Below, in pieces: positions 31,559 to 43,023 of a stretch of DNA of 64,000 nt. Source of the DNA: Andrena cerasifolii (lineage: Eukaryota > Arthropoda > Insecta > Hymenoptera > Andrenidae). The stretch spans positions 8,060,001 to 8,124,000 of the forward strand of contig NC_135118.1 of the NCBI RefSeq assembly GCF_050908995.1, written 5' to 3'. Each line of letters begins with the position of its first letter. Within the stretch, counting starts at the first letter, position 1. The notes under the pieces are model-generated. The model was given only the letters and a program-made list of their open reading frames with translations, searched no databases and was not told the DNA's origin. Position numbers and translations under genes: made by a program.

Positions 31559-33156
31559 AGGGGACTAGGCAGTCAGAAACTCTATTTCTTGTTGTTGCAT
31601 CTTCGAAAGTACCACCCTTCGCGAGTAAAATGCCGTTTGGTTTATGTTAAAATTTACAAAATCAAGGATTTTACAGGCAAAAAGATCGAGCCGTTTCATA
31701 AACCGTTTCTGCGCGCACGCAGGTAGACTAGATTCCTCTTTCGAAACTTTAAAGGCGTTTTTCTCGGAATCATATTTCCTCTCCGTTTTGCAGTGATTGC
31801 GAAGAAACGGAGGTACAAATCGATTTGAAAAAAATTCACATATGTGAAACTTGTCTAGTTACGACCTGGAATCTAAGCACAAGTCTGTGAGAACTATTTT
31901 GACAAAAAAAAAAAATAATAAAATGGCTCTTCTCCCTGGCGAAAAATCACATTTCTTTAAAATTTGTCGTTTTAAAACCGCTATACTTATAATTTTTCTT
32001 TTTTAATAGGTTCAGGGCAGAATAGGGGCCAGGGCAAAGTATCAATTTCAGAGTATATTTCACAATTCAATTTCTTGCGGCCAGAATCACTGCAAAATTA
32101 CAGCGGCTCCAGAAAAAAAACACCTATATATCACGCAACTGTAGGGCTGTCATACATATGTATATATTAGGGGAGACCGGGGCAGATTGTAACAAAAAAA
32201 GTTTTCACAGTTTTTTCTCGAAAGTGTTTTCCTCAATCAGGAAATAATTTGCGTGATTTACTACTTACATATATGGTGAACTAATTGCGTGAAAGTACGT
32301 GACAAAATCTTGGACATTTAGATATCTAGCTTCATCTTAAACAAATCTGAACCTTTTCAAGATTTACAATGTGCTCCAGTCCCGGGGTAAATTGTAATAC
32401 ATCTATTTTACTTATTTAAATAAAAATATGAACACAAATAAACATTTCTAAAAAATATAAATAAAAACACATATCATTATTAAACATATGATATACATGA
32501 GTTAAACAATAATTGCTTATTCATCTGATTCTATCAAAATCTTCTTTTTCGCTTTCTCTACTTTCGTCTTTATACTTTTTTTATACTTTTTGAATTCTCG
32601 ATTGTTCTCTTGTGCGTCTAGAGCATTTTTTTTCTGGTGTGTCAGCAAATAGCTTGCTTTATCACCATTTAGAGCGGAGTAACTAGTAGCTTGTTACAAT
32701 TTACCCCGAGCTTGAGTTTTATCTCAGCAAACGAGAAACTAAACATGAAATCACTAAAATGCGTACACATTATAATAAACCAATGTGTACTGATTCGTTT
32801 GCGACATAGAAGCTAAAATTCAAACGGTTTCTAATGACGGTTAATCGAAACAAAAGTGCTAAGACAACATTTACTTGCGTCCTCTAAATACTAAAATTCT
32901 GGGCTATAGCCACAAATTGAATACATAAAGCTTGTTTGTGTGACTAAAACCGACGGTGCTGATATCGTCAAGCAGCTCTCGGATGCTGTGGATTACCAGA
33001 CTTGTCGTTCAAAAGATCAAATATATTTTTTTACTGTTTATAGTAGGGCTATCAACAAACATTACCCAATAGTACTAGTCACAATTGCTATTCATCTCGT
33101 AATTAATTCGCAAAAAATACTTGATTTTCGAGCGTTCTGACTGACTGAAGTTCCCT
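31559..33156. mobile_element. TTAA-flanked MITE (GACTAGGCAGTC family) split by a nested insertion
   Basis: TTAA flanks at 31555-31558 and 33157-33160. The left arm to about 32169 and the right arm from about 33018 match, in reverse, the uninterrupted copy at 54868-55593. Shared words include gtaccacccttcgcgagtaa-like, cgaaactttaaaggcg, ggttcagggcagaat and aaaaaatacttgattttcga. The middle, about 32170-33017, is extra and starts with a TA-type element. The small frame 32940-33140 is chance. Confidence 0.75.
32170..32712. mobile_element. TA-type GGGGAGACC-family element nested in the TTAA MITE
   Basis: Begins after TA (32168-32169) with GGGGAGACCGGGGCAGATTG. Family words recur inside (cggggtaaattgtaa at about 32384, ttacaatttaccccg at about 32692). 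A canonical right end is lacking; the last family word is near 32710. The 300 bases from there to the resumption of the host MITE are unexplained. Confidence 0.6.
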
Positions 33157-33160
33157 TAAG

Positions 33161-35373
33161 GTTCTCCTTACGCGAGGTGCCTATTTATCTCTTCAGAGCT
33201 TCGTCCACTTAAAAAAGATTCGAGCAGCTCCGTGGGAAGCTCGATAGACGACGATCATCGTTACGCAGCAGCCAGCAAGGAAGCGTCTGACATCCGACGG
33301 GGCTCGCAATTAGCCAACGAAATAAGCAACGCGCCCGAGGGACGTCCGGCGCGTCTCCCCGCGTCCAGGAACAAAGAATTCCGCGGGAATGACCAAGCCT
33401 CAATTACGATATTCGCCGTGATCGTGACGCCGACACGGACACCGCGTAGGAGCGGGCACGTGCTTGATTGCGACGAGGAGGCCGATAAGCGTCGAATAAA
33501 GCGTCGGTTTCAGTGTCGTCCGGCCGGGTGTGACGCTTTACAGAGGCGTATCTCAGCGCGTTTGACAACGCGCCCACGCGTCCGCGGCTGTTTTCCCGCC
33601 GCCGCCGCCGAAACATTTGCATATCAATGAGAAGCGACGCGTACACGTGCCCGCGCGCACGAGGAACGTGTCTTCGATTTAATTGCCCCGACCCCGCGGA
33701 TTATTTCTGTTCGGACTCGCGCAACAAAGCCCTACCTGCGAGAGGACGGAAGAAGAGGAGCCCGAAGGGTTGAGGAGGACGGAGCGGGGAAGGAAGGAAA
33801 GGGACAGAGTGACGGCCAGGCGAGGAGGCTCTAGCCTTGGGCACGGCACGACCCGTTTCAAAGACACGTAGGGCCAAACCGGAGGGCAAGGGTGGCGGGA
33901 CGGGGGGAGGTGGCTTCTCCCTAAAATATGTGGACCCACGGGCAACACTCGGACTTCTCCTCGTTACATCCTGCTGGACGCCCCGGGCGTATACTGGTCC
34001 GCCATGCCGTGCCACTCTGTATATCGTATGATACAAAAACATCACATTATTCTCTTCTTTCTTCATCCTGAATCGTTGTCTCTATCCTCTTCCCCCTCCA
34101 TACCAGCGTCTACTCTCTTTTCTTGCTCTCCTCTTCGCGGACCGAAGGGAGAACGCCTCCGGGCATGTGACCACCATTATATGCCTCCCTTCTTAGTCCT
34201 CTGCCTTTCTCGACCTCTGCTTCTTGTTCTTCTTGTTCTTCTTCTTCTTCGTCCTCCTACTCCCAAGGAGTGCGAGCGACCACAGATATCCTTCCTCCTT
34301 CGCGCCCATCCCTCTTCGTAGCGCGTCCGCGGCTCGACAAAGATTCCACGACGGATTACGCATTCGATGAGCGACTCCGAATGCCTGTCGCGAGCGCGCC
34401 GATTAATTATGCCCGCGACACGGTACGGTTTATAAAAGGTCTCGAGCCAGTTTTACGGTTTCTAGAAAGGATCGCGGCGATGCAGAAGTTGGAGGGTCCG
34501 GAGTGGGTCGCCGGCTATGACCTTGTCGCTGGGGATTTATGAATCTTTGAGTCGCTCGCGGTATTAACGAACGGTGGTCGAAACTTATCCCGATGTAATA
34601 TCTGGACTTCTTTTGTAGGTGTTCAGGAATTTATTGGCCAGTGTAGAAATGGCACTATTAGAGGCTCGTGATTGGTGACGTGCGAAGACCGTCCGAGTAC
34701 ACGCGTGATATCTCTGACAAGATATTAACGAGCTTCGGGAATGAATATTAAAGATGCTGCTTTAAGCATGCAGGAGACACGCAAGTGCCTTTTAATCATT
34801 TCTAAAACTCGTATATTCGGTGCCTGGACAGACATGAATATTGTATACGCCATAAATCTATGGAGCGAGGAAAAGGCAAATTCCGAAGTGCCTGATAAAT
34901 TCCCGGCTGGTGTACACGATTCCATAAAACTAGCGGTAAACGGTGTTGCTTTTAGTCCATTAGAAAGATAACGCGGCGAGCCAGTGAAAGCGCGATGCAA
35001 CCTCCGAGACGACCAGAGCTGGCTTTTCTCCCCTCCAATCCCTGTTGAAATCTATAGGGGAACCTGGCGACCAAGTAGATCGATCGATCCATCCATCATT
35101 TATAGATAGTAGTTGATTTGACGTTTAAAGGGGTACACTCGTCTCTTGCCACTCACCGAGGAATTCGTTCAATGTTATCCGTCTAAGTAGTCTCTGAATC
35201 ATCTCGTTGACATCGTTTGTGTGTCTCTACAGGCGGGATTATCAATGAACGGTATAAAATCGCGTCAAAAGAGCTCCCGAGAGTCGAGGATCTCCTTGCG
35301 TCCACAATTCACGAAACTGGATAGGTAAGTACGCGGTGAGACGTTGCGTCTGAGGCAAACGTACTAGATCTAC
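33161..35373. other. GC-rich non-repetitive block, one possible small exon
   Basis: No gene is supported. Overlapping frames (up to 132 codons at 33232-33630) are compositional. The stretch 35233-35324 is bounded by a good acceptor (tctctacag) and a strong donor (ag|gtaagta), contains an ATG at 35245 and is open, but I found no partner exon in the right phase. Confidence 0.35.
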
Positions 35374-35377
35374 TTAA

Positions 35378-36088
35378 GGGGTTATGCCTAGTCAGCCTTC
35401 GAAAAAGAACGCGATTTTCGGGAATTTCTTGTGGATTATCTACTGTATACTTTTTTACAACTATTCGCTTGTTTTAAAAGTACATATATGTAGCAACTCA
35501 CAGTAATTTTGTTGCAGAAAAACATTAAGAAATGAACGAATAACAGCCATTCTCGCGGAAGCTGTTTCGATAAAGGCGCTGCGCGGCGAGCAAGTTTCCT
35601 CTGAGCGGGATCAGCTAAAATTAAAAATTCAAAAACTTTCTGTTAATATATCGTTGAATTCAGTAGATGAACGAAGGTTTTTTCAAAAAGTTGGTTTTTG
35701 ACAAAATGGCGGCCGTTTGAGGCAAAACCACGCTTCTCCGATGTCTGAACTGTTCGTTTTTCGTTAATTAAAAATACAGTTTTTGTGAAAATAAAGAATC
35801 CTTCGTTCATCTACTAGTCTTTGGTACATAAAGGAAGCCTGCAAAAGTTTAAGCAAATCGATACAGTGGTTTCCGAAATATCTTGCTCACCGATATCAAC
35901 ACAGCTTTCGCGAGAATGGCTGTTATTCGTTCATTTTTCACTGTTTTTCAATAACAAAATTACTGAGAGTTGCTGCATATACGTACTTCTAAAATAAGCG
36001 AATAGTTGTAATAAAATATTCAGTAGATGTTCTACAAAGAATTCTTGAAAACCGCGTTCTTCTTCAAAAGCTGACCAGGCATAACCGC
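35378..36088. mobile_element. TTAA-flanked long-hairpin MITE (GGGGTTATGCC family)
   Basis: TTAA at 35374-35377 and 36089-36092. The left end is GGGGTTATGCCTAGTCAGC and the reversed right end GCGGTTATGCCTGGTCAGC. The arms of more than 200 bases are inverted copies (aacgaataacagccattctc against gagaatggctgttattcgtt). No transposase is present. A fragment of the same family starts at about 61069. Confidence 0.85.
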
Positions 36089-36092
36089 TTAA

Positions 36093-38060
36093 CTCTAACC
36101 CAGTCCATTTGCACGAAGTTCTTGACCACGGTGACTCATAGGGTGCAATCTTAATGCAATCTAATCATGCCAATCAATTCTCCTCTCGTTTATTTACAGA
36201 ACACAGTGCCGCGCTGGCCACTAAAAATCCAAACCAGCAAGGACTCCCTAAACCTCTCTGCGACGCCGCAAACATTAAAGAGTACCCTTCGATACGACAC
36301 TACCTGGAAGAAAACTCCGAGGAGTATCGCCGTCGTCCGCGAGAATTACCAGGCCATTACCCAGAGCACTTTCGCGATTCCCCGAAGGATCTCGAGCGCG
36401 GAACGAAGGCCTGTCGTCGATCCACGCGGATCCGTTCCCGATACACCCTTAATGCATTCGTTCAATTTCACGTGGCGGACACGGTCGGCCCGACCGGATA
36501 ATCAGGGTTGGCCGCAAAAAGCCGACGACAAAAACGTCACCGCGGACGTTGATCAAGCGGGCATTTCGAGCGAGCCTCGAAATGGCGAAGCGGACCCGCC
36601 ACCCCCTCCCCGCGCACCCCTGTGGCCCGTTTGCGCGGACCGTTCGAACCGTACACGAGCGTCACTTTGTCCCTGACGAAGTTAGCGTTTACGTATGCGA
36701 GGCAGCGTCGTCCGGTGGGTTTGGAACTGCCCGGGGCATTCTGGAACGATGTTGTCGGCCGTGGCCGTTTTCGCCCCGGGCGCCACGAATACGACAGACA
36801 CCGGAGCCGAAGCCGAGGCTTGGTTCCCTTTATATCGGCCCTCGCCAACTGCCCCATTATTCTCGATGGCCGATGGCCAATCGTATCGGCGAAGTACCAA
36901 CTGTAACTTTACGAGGACGAAGGCTCCGACGTGCGGCGGGGGCCCTCGCTTGGAAAAGCTCCAGGTGCCCGGTGGCCGAGGCGCCCGGAGAATCCACGCT
37001 CAAACCTTCCATCCGTGTTATTCCGTTCGTTGTTTCTCTTTCCCCGGGCGAGTGGAATTCCCTTTCGGGGCGAGCGCCGCGGCAAGGTTGTTGCTGGGGG
37101 AGCCGCCGTTCCGCGATCGTTGGCGATGGAATCCACCGTGATCCGCTCGGGTGGGTATTTGCTGTATATGCTTCCGTGATTCGTAACGAGTTTGCGGTCG
37201 CTTCGAGAGAATGGGTGTTTATGGAATTTTTGTTTTTCTATTTTAATTTCGTTGAATTTCCTCGCCATTTGGATACCAGCTGTGTCCAGAAGCGACAGCG
37301 AGGCCGCTACATTGTAAGGACCCACCGTTCAGCGATCCTCGAGCAGGATAATTTATACAGCGTGCAATTACTCGAACTCCCCTGGGAGAGGTAAAAAGGT
37401 AAACGAACGGGTAAGTACGAAGCCCCGGCATACCGCGCATACTAAATATCTCATTAGTTAACTCGACGGAGGATTCGCAGATTATTGTTATTATTACAAC
37501 GTTAAGTGTGAGCCCGTATGAACGGGAGCGGCATAGACGGGGGCCGTTTATCTAAATCGTTCATCGCGCGAAATTATTTTTCGAGGTGGAAGAATTGCTC
37601 CATCCGACGTGGACGATCGTCTGGTCGTAATTTATCGCGGATTTTTACCTCGGTTGGTTAATAGTTGCCTTCCATCCTCCGCTTCTCCCTCGATTCTGCA
37701 AATAACGCGATCGAGGAAATCAAATGTGTGACGTCCTAGAATCAGGGCTTCTCCAAAGAGAATTTTAGTAAAACTTAAAAAAAATTCCTCTTTCGCGCTT
37801 GATTACGGGGGTGGCTCCTGCAAAAAAGCACAGAACACCACTGATGTGACTTATGATGTTTATAAACAATATGCCTCAGTTTCTCGAAAGAATCGCTTAG
37901 TGGAGATTAAAAAATTCTCCGTTTGCATCCGAGTGCTCCTGCCATTGGGGTGCTCGTCATCAAGCGCCCCCTATGCATTGCACAGGCTGCTCACGAGGGA
38001 AAACCGTGAAACGGCTAATTGAAACGCAAGGTTATGATTATAGAGAGACACCCATTGCAT
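36093..38060. other. GC-rich non-repetitive block, no gene supported
   Basis: Contains the longest open frame of the window (36549-37394, 281 codons), but it starts at TTG, is overlapped by frames in other phases and on the other strand, and has no motif. A stretch beginning at 36195 after a good acceptor (tttatttacag) is open in two frames for about 100 codons, with no confirmed partner. Confidence 0.35.
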
Positions 38061-38394
38061 GGGTGAGAAAACTAACCTCAAAGTCGAATGGGCACTCCCA
38101 CTTTTTCGCGTGTAACTCCTAAAGTAGACGAGACAGAAAGGAATGTTTCAAGCAAAAGTTTAATGCCGCACTAAGCGCTGCGAACTTGCGTTAAGAAAAT
38201 TTTGAAAAACGTTTTTTTCCGTCAGGTATTCTTTTCTTTTAAACTCTTTTCAAAATTTTGTTCACGGAAGTTTACAGCGCTTATTGCACCAGTTAACTTT
38301 TGTTTCGTGCGTTTTTGTATGCATTTTGTACTTTAGGAGTTATAAGCGAAGAAGTGGGTGTGCTTATTCGACTTTGAGGTTAGTTTTCACATCC
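38061..38394. mobile_element. Foldback MITE abutting the piggyBac element
   Basis: The left end is GGGTGAGAAAACTAACCTCA and the reversed right end GGATGTGAAAACTAACCTCA. The next inner words (aaagtcgaat, cactcccac, gtaactcctaaagta) are also mirrored. The right end touches the TTAA of the piggyBac element at 38395. Confidence 0.75.
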
Positions 38395-38398
38395 TTAA

Positions 38399-39321
38399 CC
38401 CGGGAGTAGGCGCATGTCGGTCTTTTCGACCGACGATTTCATATGTTTTGAAACATGATCCATATCGTTCGACTGCTATACTTTTTCCGTAGAGCTATTC
38501 CTCTTTGAAGGAGTTCTTGATTTATTTGTGTTACGGAGCGACACCTAGTGCACTCGTGTAGGTTTTAAATCACACATTAGCGCGCCTGCTAACGTTAGCC
38601 TCGTTTCGTCTGTCGCGTACGACGCGTACTGTGCGGCAATCATGGCTAATACTAATTTCCGAGATTTCTTATTGATTGAAAACATTGAAGACGAGATCAG
38701 TGATTCCGCAGAAGATTCCGATTATGTTATACAATCCGATCACGATACAGATTCGGAAATTGATTCTGCGGATATAGAGATATCAGATGTAGAGGTGGCG
38801 TGTACTTTGAGCGAAGGAAACGTAAGTATTTATTCTTTATTCTCAAGATGCAGTTCCTAATCCGAGGAAAATATAAATATTTAATACGTTTACGAAACCA
38901 TAAATTTATAAGTATATTTTTTGAAAAACAAATATAAATATAAAATATATTAGATAATTGCTATTATAGAAAATTAAAAATCAAGTGATAAATTCAAATT
39001 GATAAATAGAGAATATAATTTTATATTTTGCATTCGCACAAATTTTTATGTAACATTTTATTTTCAAAATCAATTACAATGCATCATTTGTATAGAAATA
39101 AATTTTCCAGAACTCATAATATTATAATACGATTAATCATTTTATCATAAAAAATGAAGATTATTTACGTATAACGATTCTGAAGTAAGTAAAATACAAT
39201 GTTATGCATTATTTATATTATTTTAGTCCTTTTATTAAGCTATTTCTAATTACATTACCATCGGTCGAAACGACCGACGTGCGCCTACTGACGTAAGTTA
39301 TTTGGCGCGCCTACTCTCGGG
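38399..39321. mobile_element. Internally deleted piggyBac-type transposon
   Basis: TTAA at 38395-38398 and 39322-39325. The left end is CCCGGGAGTAGGCGC and the reversed right end CCCGAGAGTAGGCGC. A second inner repeat (gtaggcgcacgtcggtcg-like, tttcgaccga) is present near each end. TTAA plus a CCC start is the piggyBac hallmark. The 923 bases are too short for a full transposase. The AT-rich right two thirds hold no coding sequence, but the N-terminal exon remains at 38642. Confidence 0.9.
38642..38860 (+). pseudogene. N-terminal exon of a piggyBac transposase, body deleted
   Basis: An ATG frame of 72 codons (with stop) reads MANTNFRDFLLIENIEDEIS and continues with a strongly acidic, Asp/Ser/Glu-rich stretch (EDSDY, DTDSEID, ADIEISDVEV). 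piggyBac transposases commonly start with such an acidic segment ahead of the DDE core. A consensus donor (aac|gtaagtatt) lies at 38821-38822, so the ancestral gene probably spliced out here. The DDE domain and Cys-rich C-terminus are absent. Confidence 0.65.
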
Positions 39322-39325
39322 TTAA

Positions 39326-42000
39326 AGGGCTATTCGATGAGACGTGACATTGCTCTTGTCTTGAGTCACTCCGTCACCCCACAAAGTTACGTTCGCGGTG
39401 TTCCCTTGTTAGTGCGTTCCGCCAGCCCTGGGAACGGCCCTTTACGCGCGTCGCTGGCGAAAGCATCGCCTTCCGCGACGGCCGAGGTCATTCTGCGTTC
39501 CCGATCAAATACCGATGTGTAATCCCAAGAAGATCGACGTAATGGGGAACTCGCTGGCGCAAAAAGGACTACACAACATAGCTCGACCGGCGCACATCCG
39601 ATGAAGATCTCTAGCCGGGCGCAGCCGTGAAGGCTGAGCGCGCCCCAGGCGTTTATCAGAAGCCCGCGGGGCACGCTGCGGAAAGCCGGGTGCGCGCGGT
39701 CGTTGATGGTGGAAGAGGACGAGCGCGATAATCTAAATTAAAGAAGCTAGACATCGGATTAAAGGATCGAGACCCGGGGGAGGCGGGCGCGATACCTCGG
39801 GCGGGCAACGATATGAAGTTGTATCGTTGATTAAATTCCATTTGCATCGCAACAAAGTTGCCGGGACGATCATCTTGGGTCGGACGGCTCGGGCGAGTAA
39901 AATCGGGATTCCACGGGGAGCGGGGCGCGCGAGCAGCTCGAGGATCACGGCGGATCCAGGAATAGAATCGCGACCCTGATTAGCGGGCGAGGCGGGCCGG
40001 AGAGAGGGAGAGAGAGAGAGAGGGGACGCCGCTGGAAATAATGATGAACGAGAATCGAGATGACCGCGAGGCATTCGAAGGGGGTTGAAGCCAATTGACA
40101 CGCGGGCGAGGCGGAGGGGTGACCTCGAGGCTGGGCGAAGAGGATTGCAAGCTCAGGGCGCTTACCAAAACACCGCGAGCTGGCGCGGCGGGGATGCCGA
40201 AGGGGGAGAGGGACGACGTCGATGTAGCCGCGGATGGTGGTGGTGGAAGTAGCGCGAACGCTCCGACTCCGGCGAAGACGCTTCAGTCCCATTAAGGCTG
40301 CGGTGGAGCGCGGCTCGCGCTCGTTTCACTCCTCGAAAGAAGACACGTGAACCGCCACCACGTGGATCTGTGCGCGACCAACCAGCACGAGCTTGCCGCG
40401 AAAGCTCCACGCTGGCTCGAATCAAGTGTTGACTAGTTTCTCTGGTGCAAACGAGCTTTGGGGGATTCTATATCGGCAGCCGTGGACGCGAGAACCGTCA
40501 ACCTGGAGCCCACGTGTCAGAAACGGTGAGCTTCTTTCTGATTCGCACTTTCAAAACGGTCGTTAGCCATCGGCGGAAGTTTGGTTCTGAAAGTAACCGT
40601 GCATTTATTTTCGGATTGATAGGGGTGGTACGGTTTGAGTCGCGATTTAAGTTTTGGTGTGTCTGTTAACTTTTGTGGGAAAGTATTGCTATTTTGGGGA
40701 ATTCGTTGTACGCACGCTGAACCTCGCTTAATTATTTGCAAAGTTTGAGATTGTAAACACTTTCTGTAGCGTGGAACGACGTCTTCTGATATGCCAATTT
40801 AATCGTTGACGTGGCACGCTTGTTCGAGCTCTTAGGGTCTTTGGCTGATTAATCGCAAGGTGGCAAGGAATTATGCACCTGATGTACAAATTCGCTCTTT
40901 GTGTCCAAGTTTTAAGCCGACAGGTATAATTGTTTTAGAAAATTTGTCATGAGAAGCTTTTGGAGCAGATTCGTTTTTGTCTCTCTGTAAACACTCCAAA
41001 GCGTGTTTGTGCATGGTTTCTAATAATACATATTGAAAATAATTAATACAATGGTCGCACAGAATGTATAAAGTTTTCCATCGGCCTGTATATTTTGTAA
41101 GATCACATTGTACACGGAAAAACAAAAAATACTTATTCGCATAATTTTGTCAAAGCAACAGGAAGATCCTGCGAAAGAACTGAAGCGCGAGAATTCGAAG
41201 CACTTGTCGCATAATGTTGTGCATAAAATTAAAGGAGCATCAGGTTACATCGAATATAAGAAAATAGACCACATAAAATTGAATAAAATACTTCGTTTCC
41301 ACCCCGTTCGCGACAAAAAATATTTTCGCCGTATCTTCTGGTATAAAACACAACCTCCTCCGTGAAACCATTAATCTGGAAATCGTATACTCGACCCAGG
41401 AAGCCAGAAAAAGGAATAGAGAATCTATAAAGACGAAAGCAGTCGATGTAGCAAAGCAATCAGTGTTGCAGGGGAGCGCTCGCTCGCTCACGATTTATAT
41501 CTAATCAGTCGTTTTACTTTCGCGCCCATTGCACGGTAATTAACCGGCTGGCGAACAATTTATCGTGGCTAGACATAGTTGGCAGATAACGCGCAGCCTC
41601 TCTCCAAATCGTACCACCACTTAATATTCGTTCGACGAGGTTGAACGTTCCTTTAGGGACATTTTAGGCAGCTTTCACGAGTTACAGATCTTCCGGAAGC
41701 CTCTTCCCCGCCAAAAAAATACGCATCCTCCTCTTGAGACACGATCCAAACCTGCGGTGAAAAAGATCGAACCGCCTGCGCTGTTTTCCTCGAACTGGCT
41801 GTCGAAATATCGCGTGACGGATCCGCCGTACGTGCGTGGAAATGGCAACGGAATACTTTCTAATTACCGTTGCTCCCTGGTTGTAAACTGTCCGTAATGA
41901 CAGCTCCACATGTAAATGACACTCGAAACGAATCGAGCCGGGATGAAAAATAAAACCCACGTCACGGAACATGTAGGTACATGGAACGACAGTACTTCGA
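39326..42000. other. Mostly unique sequence, GC-rich to about 40.7 kb, no gene supported
   Basis: Overlapping short frames with no motif. A (GA)n run lies at 40000-40020. The AT-rich half, 40.7-42 kb, has nothing recognisable. Confidence 0.4.
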
Positions 42001-42003
42001 GCA

Positions 42004-42944
42004 GGACGGATTTCGGTGTAGGCTAAGTAGGCTGCAGCCTAGGGCGGCAAATTTGGGGGAGTGAATAATTTCGGGAAGCGACAAATTCTGGAGGGCGGTC
42101 AATTTTCGGGAAGCGGAAAATTTCGGGGAGCGGCAAATTTTGGGGAGGGACAAATTTTAGGGAGCCGCAAATTTGGGGGAGTGACAAATTTCGGGAACCG
42201 ACAAATTCTGGAGAGCGGTAAATTTGGATGAGCGAACAATTTTGGGGAGCGACAAATTTTGGAAAGCGGCAAAATTTGGGCAGCGACAAATTTCGGGAAG
42301 CGGCAATTTTAAGGGAGCGGTAAATTTTGGAAAGCGATAAATTTGGGGAGGTGGCAAACTTTGGAGAGCGGTAAATTTGGGGAGGTGGCAAATTTTGGGA
42401 AGCGACAAATTCTGGAAAGCGGCAAATTTTGGGGAGCGCCACATTTTGGGAAGTGGCAAATTTTGGGGAGCAACAAATTCTGGAAAGCGGCAAATTTAAA
42501 GGAGCGGTCAATTTTGGAACGCGGATATTATTGGGAAGCGGCAAATTCTGGAAAGCGATAAATTTGAGGGTACGGAAAATTTTGAAGAGTGAAAAAACAA
42601 ATTCTGGGAAGCGGCAAATTTAGAGGAGCGGTCAATTTTGGAACGCGGATATTAATTGGGAAGCGAAAATTTAGGGTTGCGGGAAATTTGGAAGAGTGAA
42701 AAATTTTGGGAAGCAGAAAATTTTGGGGAGCAACAAATTTTGAAAGAAAGCAATTGGAAAAGGATTAAACACAGAGGCTTGAAACAACTTTAAAAACAAT
42801 TCATTCCTTTTTCATACAGCGAATTAGCATTAACTCATATGTGAATTGCCATTTTGAATTAATTTAGAAATTGTCTCGACTCTATTAAATTAAAATATTT
42901 GATGATATTTGGCGGCAGACGCTTGTTAGCCTAGAGGCGCCAAA
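42004..42944 (-). mobile_element. Minisatellite-bearing transposon, copy 1
   Basis: Shares both flanks and the array with 49541-50428, in opposite orientation. The shared flank next to the array is taggctaagtaggctgcagc (42021-42040), and the other flank (42745-42944) matches 49560-49740 reversed (aattgtttttaaag, atatcatcaaatattttaat). The core, 42044-42735, is about 40 copies of a 17-base unit close to GGGGAGCGACAAATTTT. The end with the array flank reads GGACGGATTTCGG. Confidence 0.8.
42044..42735. repeat. 17-base minisatellite array, about 40 units
   Basis: Units of 17 (sometimes 18) bases with a constant ag(c/t)g.. core and aaatttt. Seventeen is not a multiple of three, so each frame reads a 17-residue repeat, which produces long false frames (173 codons at 42023-42544 minus). 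Confidence 0.9.
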
Positions 42945-42991
42945 TCCTTAAGCCTCCCCTCATTTCGAGTCGATTGTATTCACAATGATTC

Positions 42992-43023
<32 letters not shown>

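Noticed and set aside
36549..37394. Longest open frame in the window (281 codons)
   Set aside because: It starts at TTG, is overlapped by open frames in other phases and on the other strand, has no domain motif and lies in GC-rich DNA where stops are rare.
42023..42544. 173-codon repetitive protein on the minus strand
   Set aside because: Same minisatellite artefact in the inverted copy.
42044..42735. CRISPR-like array
   Set aside because: Units of 17 bases are contiguous with no spacers, and the sequence is eukaryotic.
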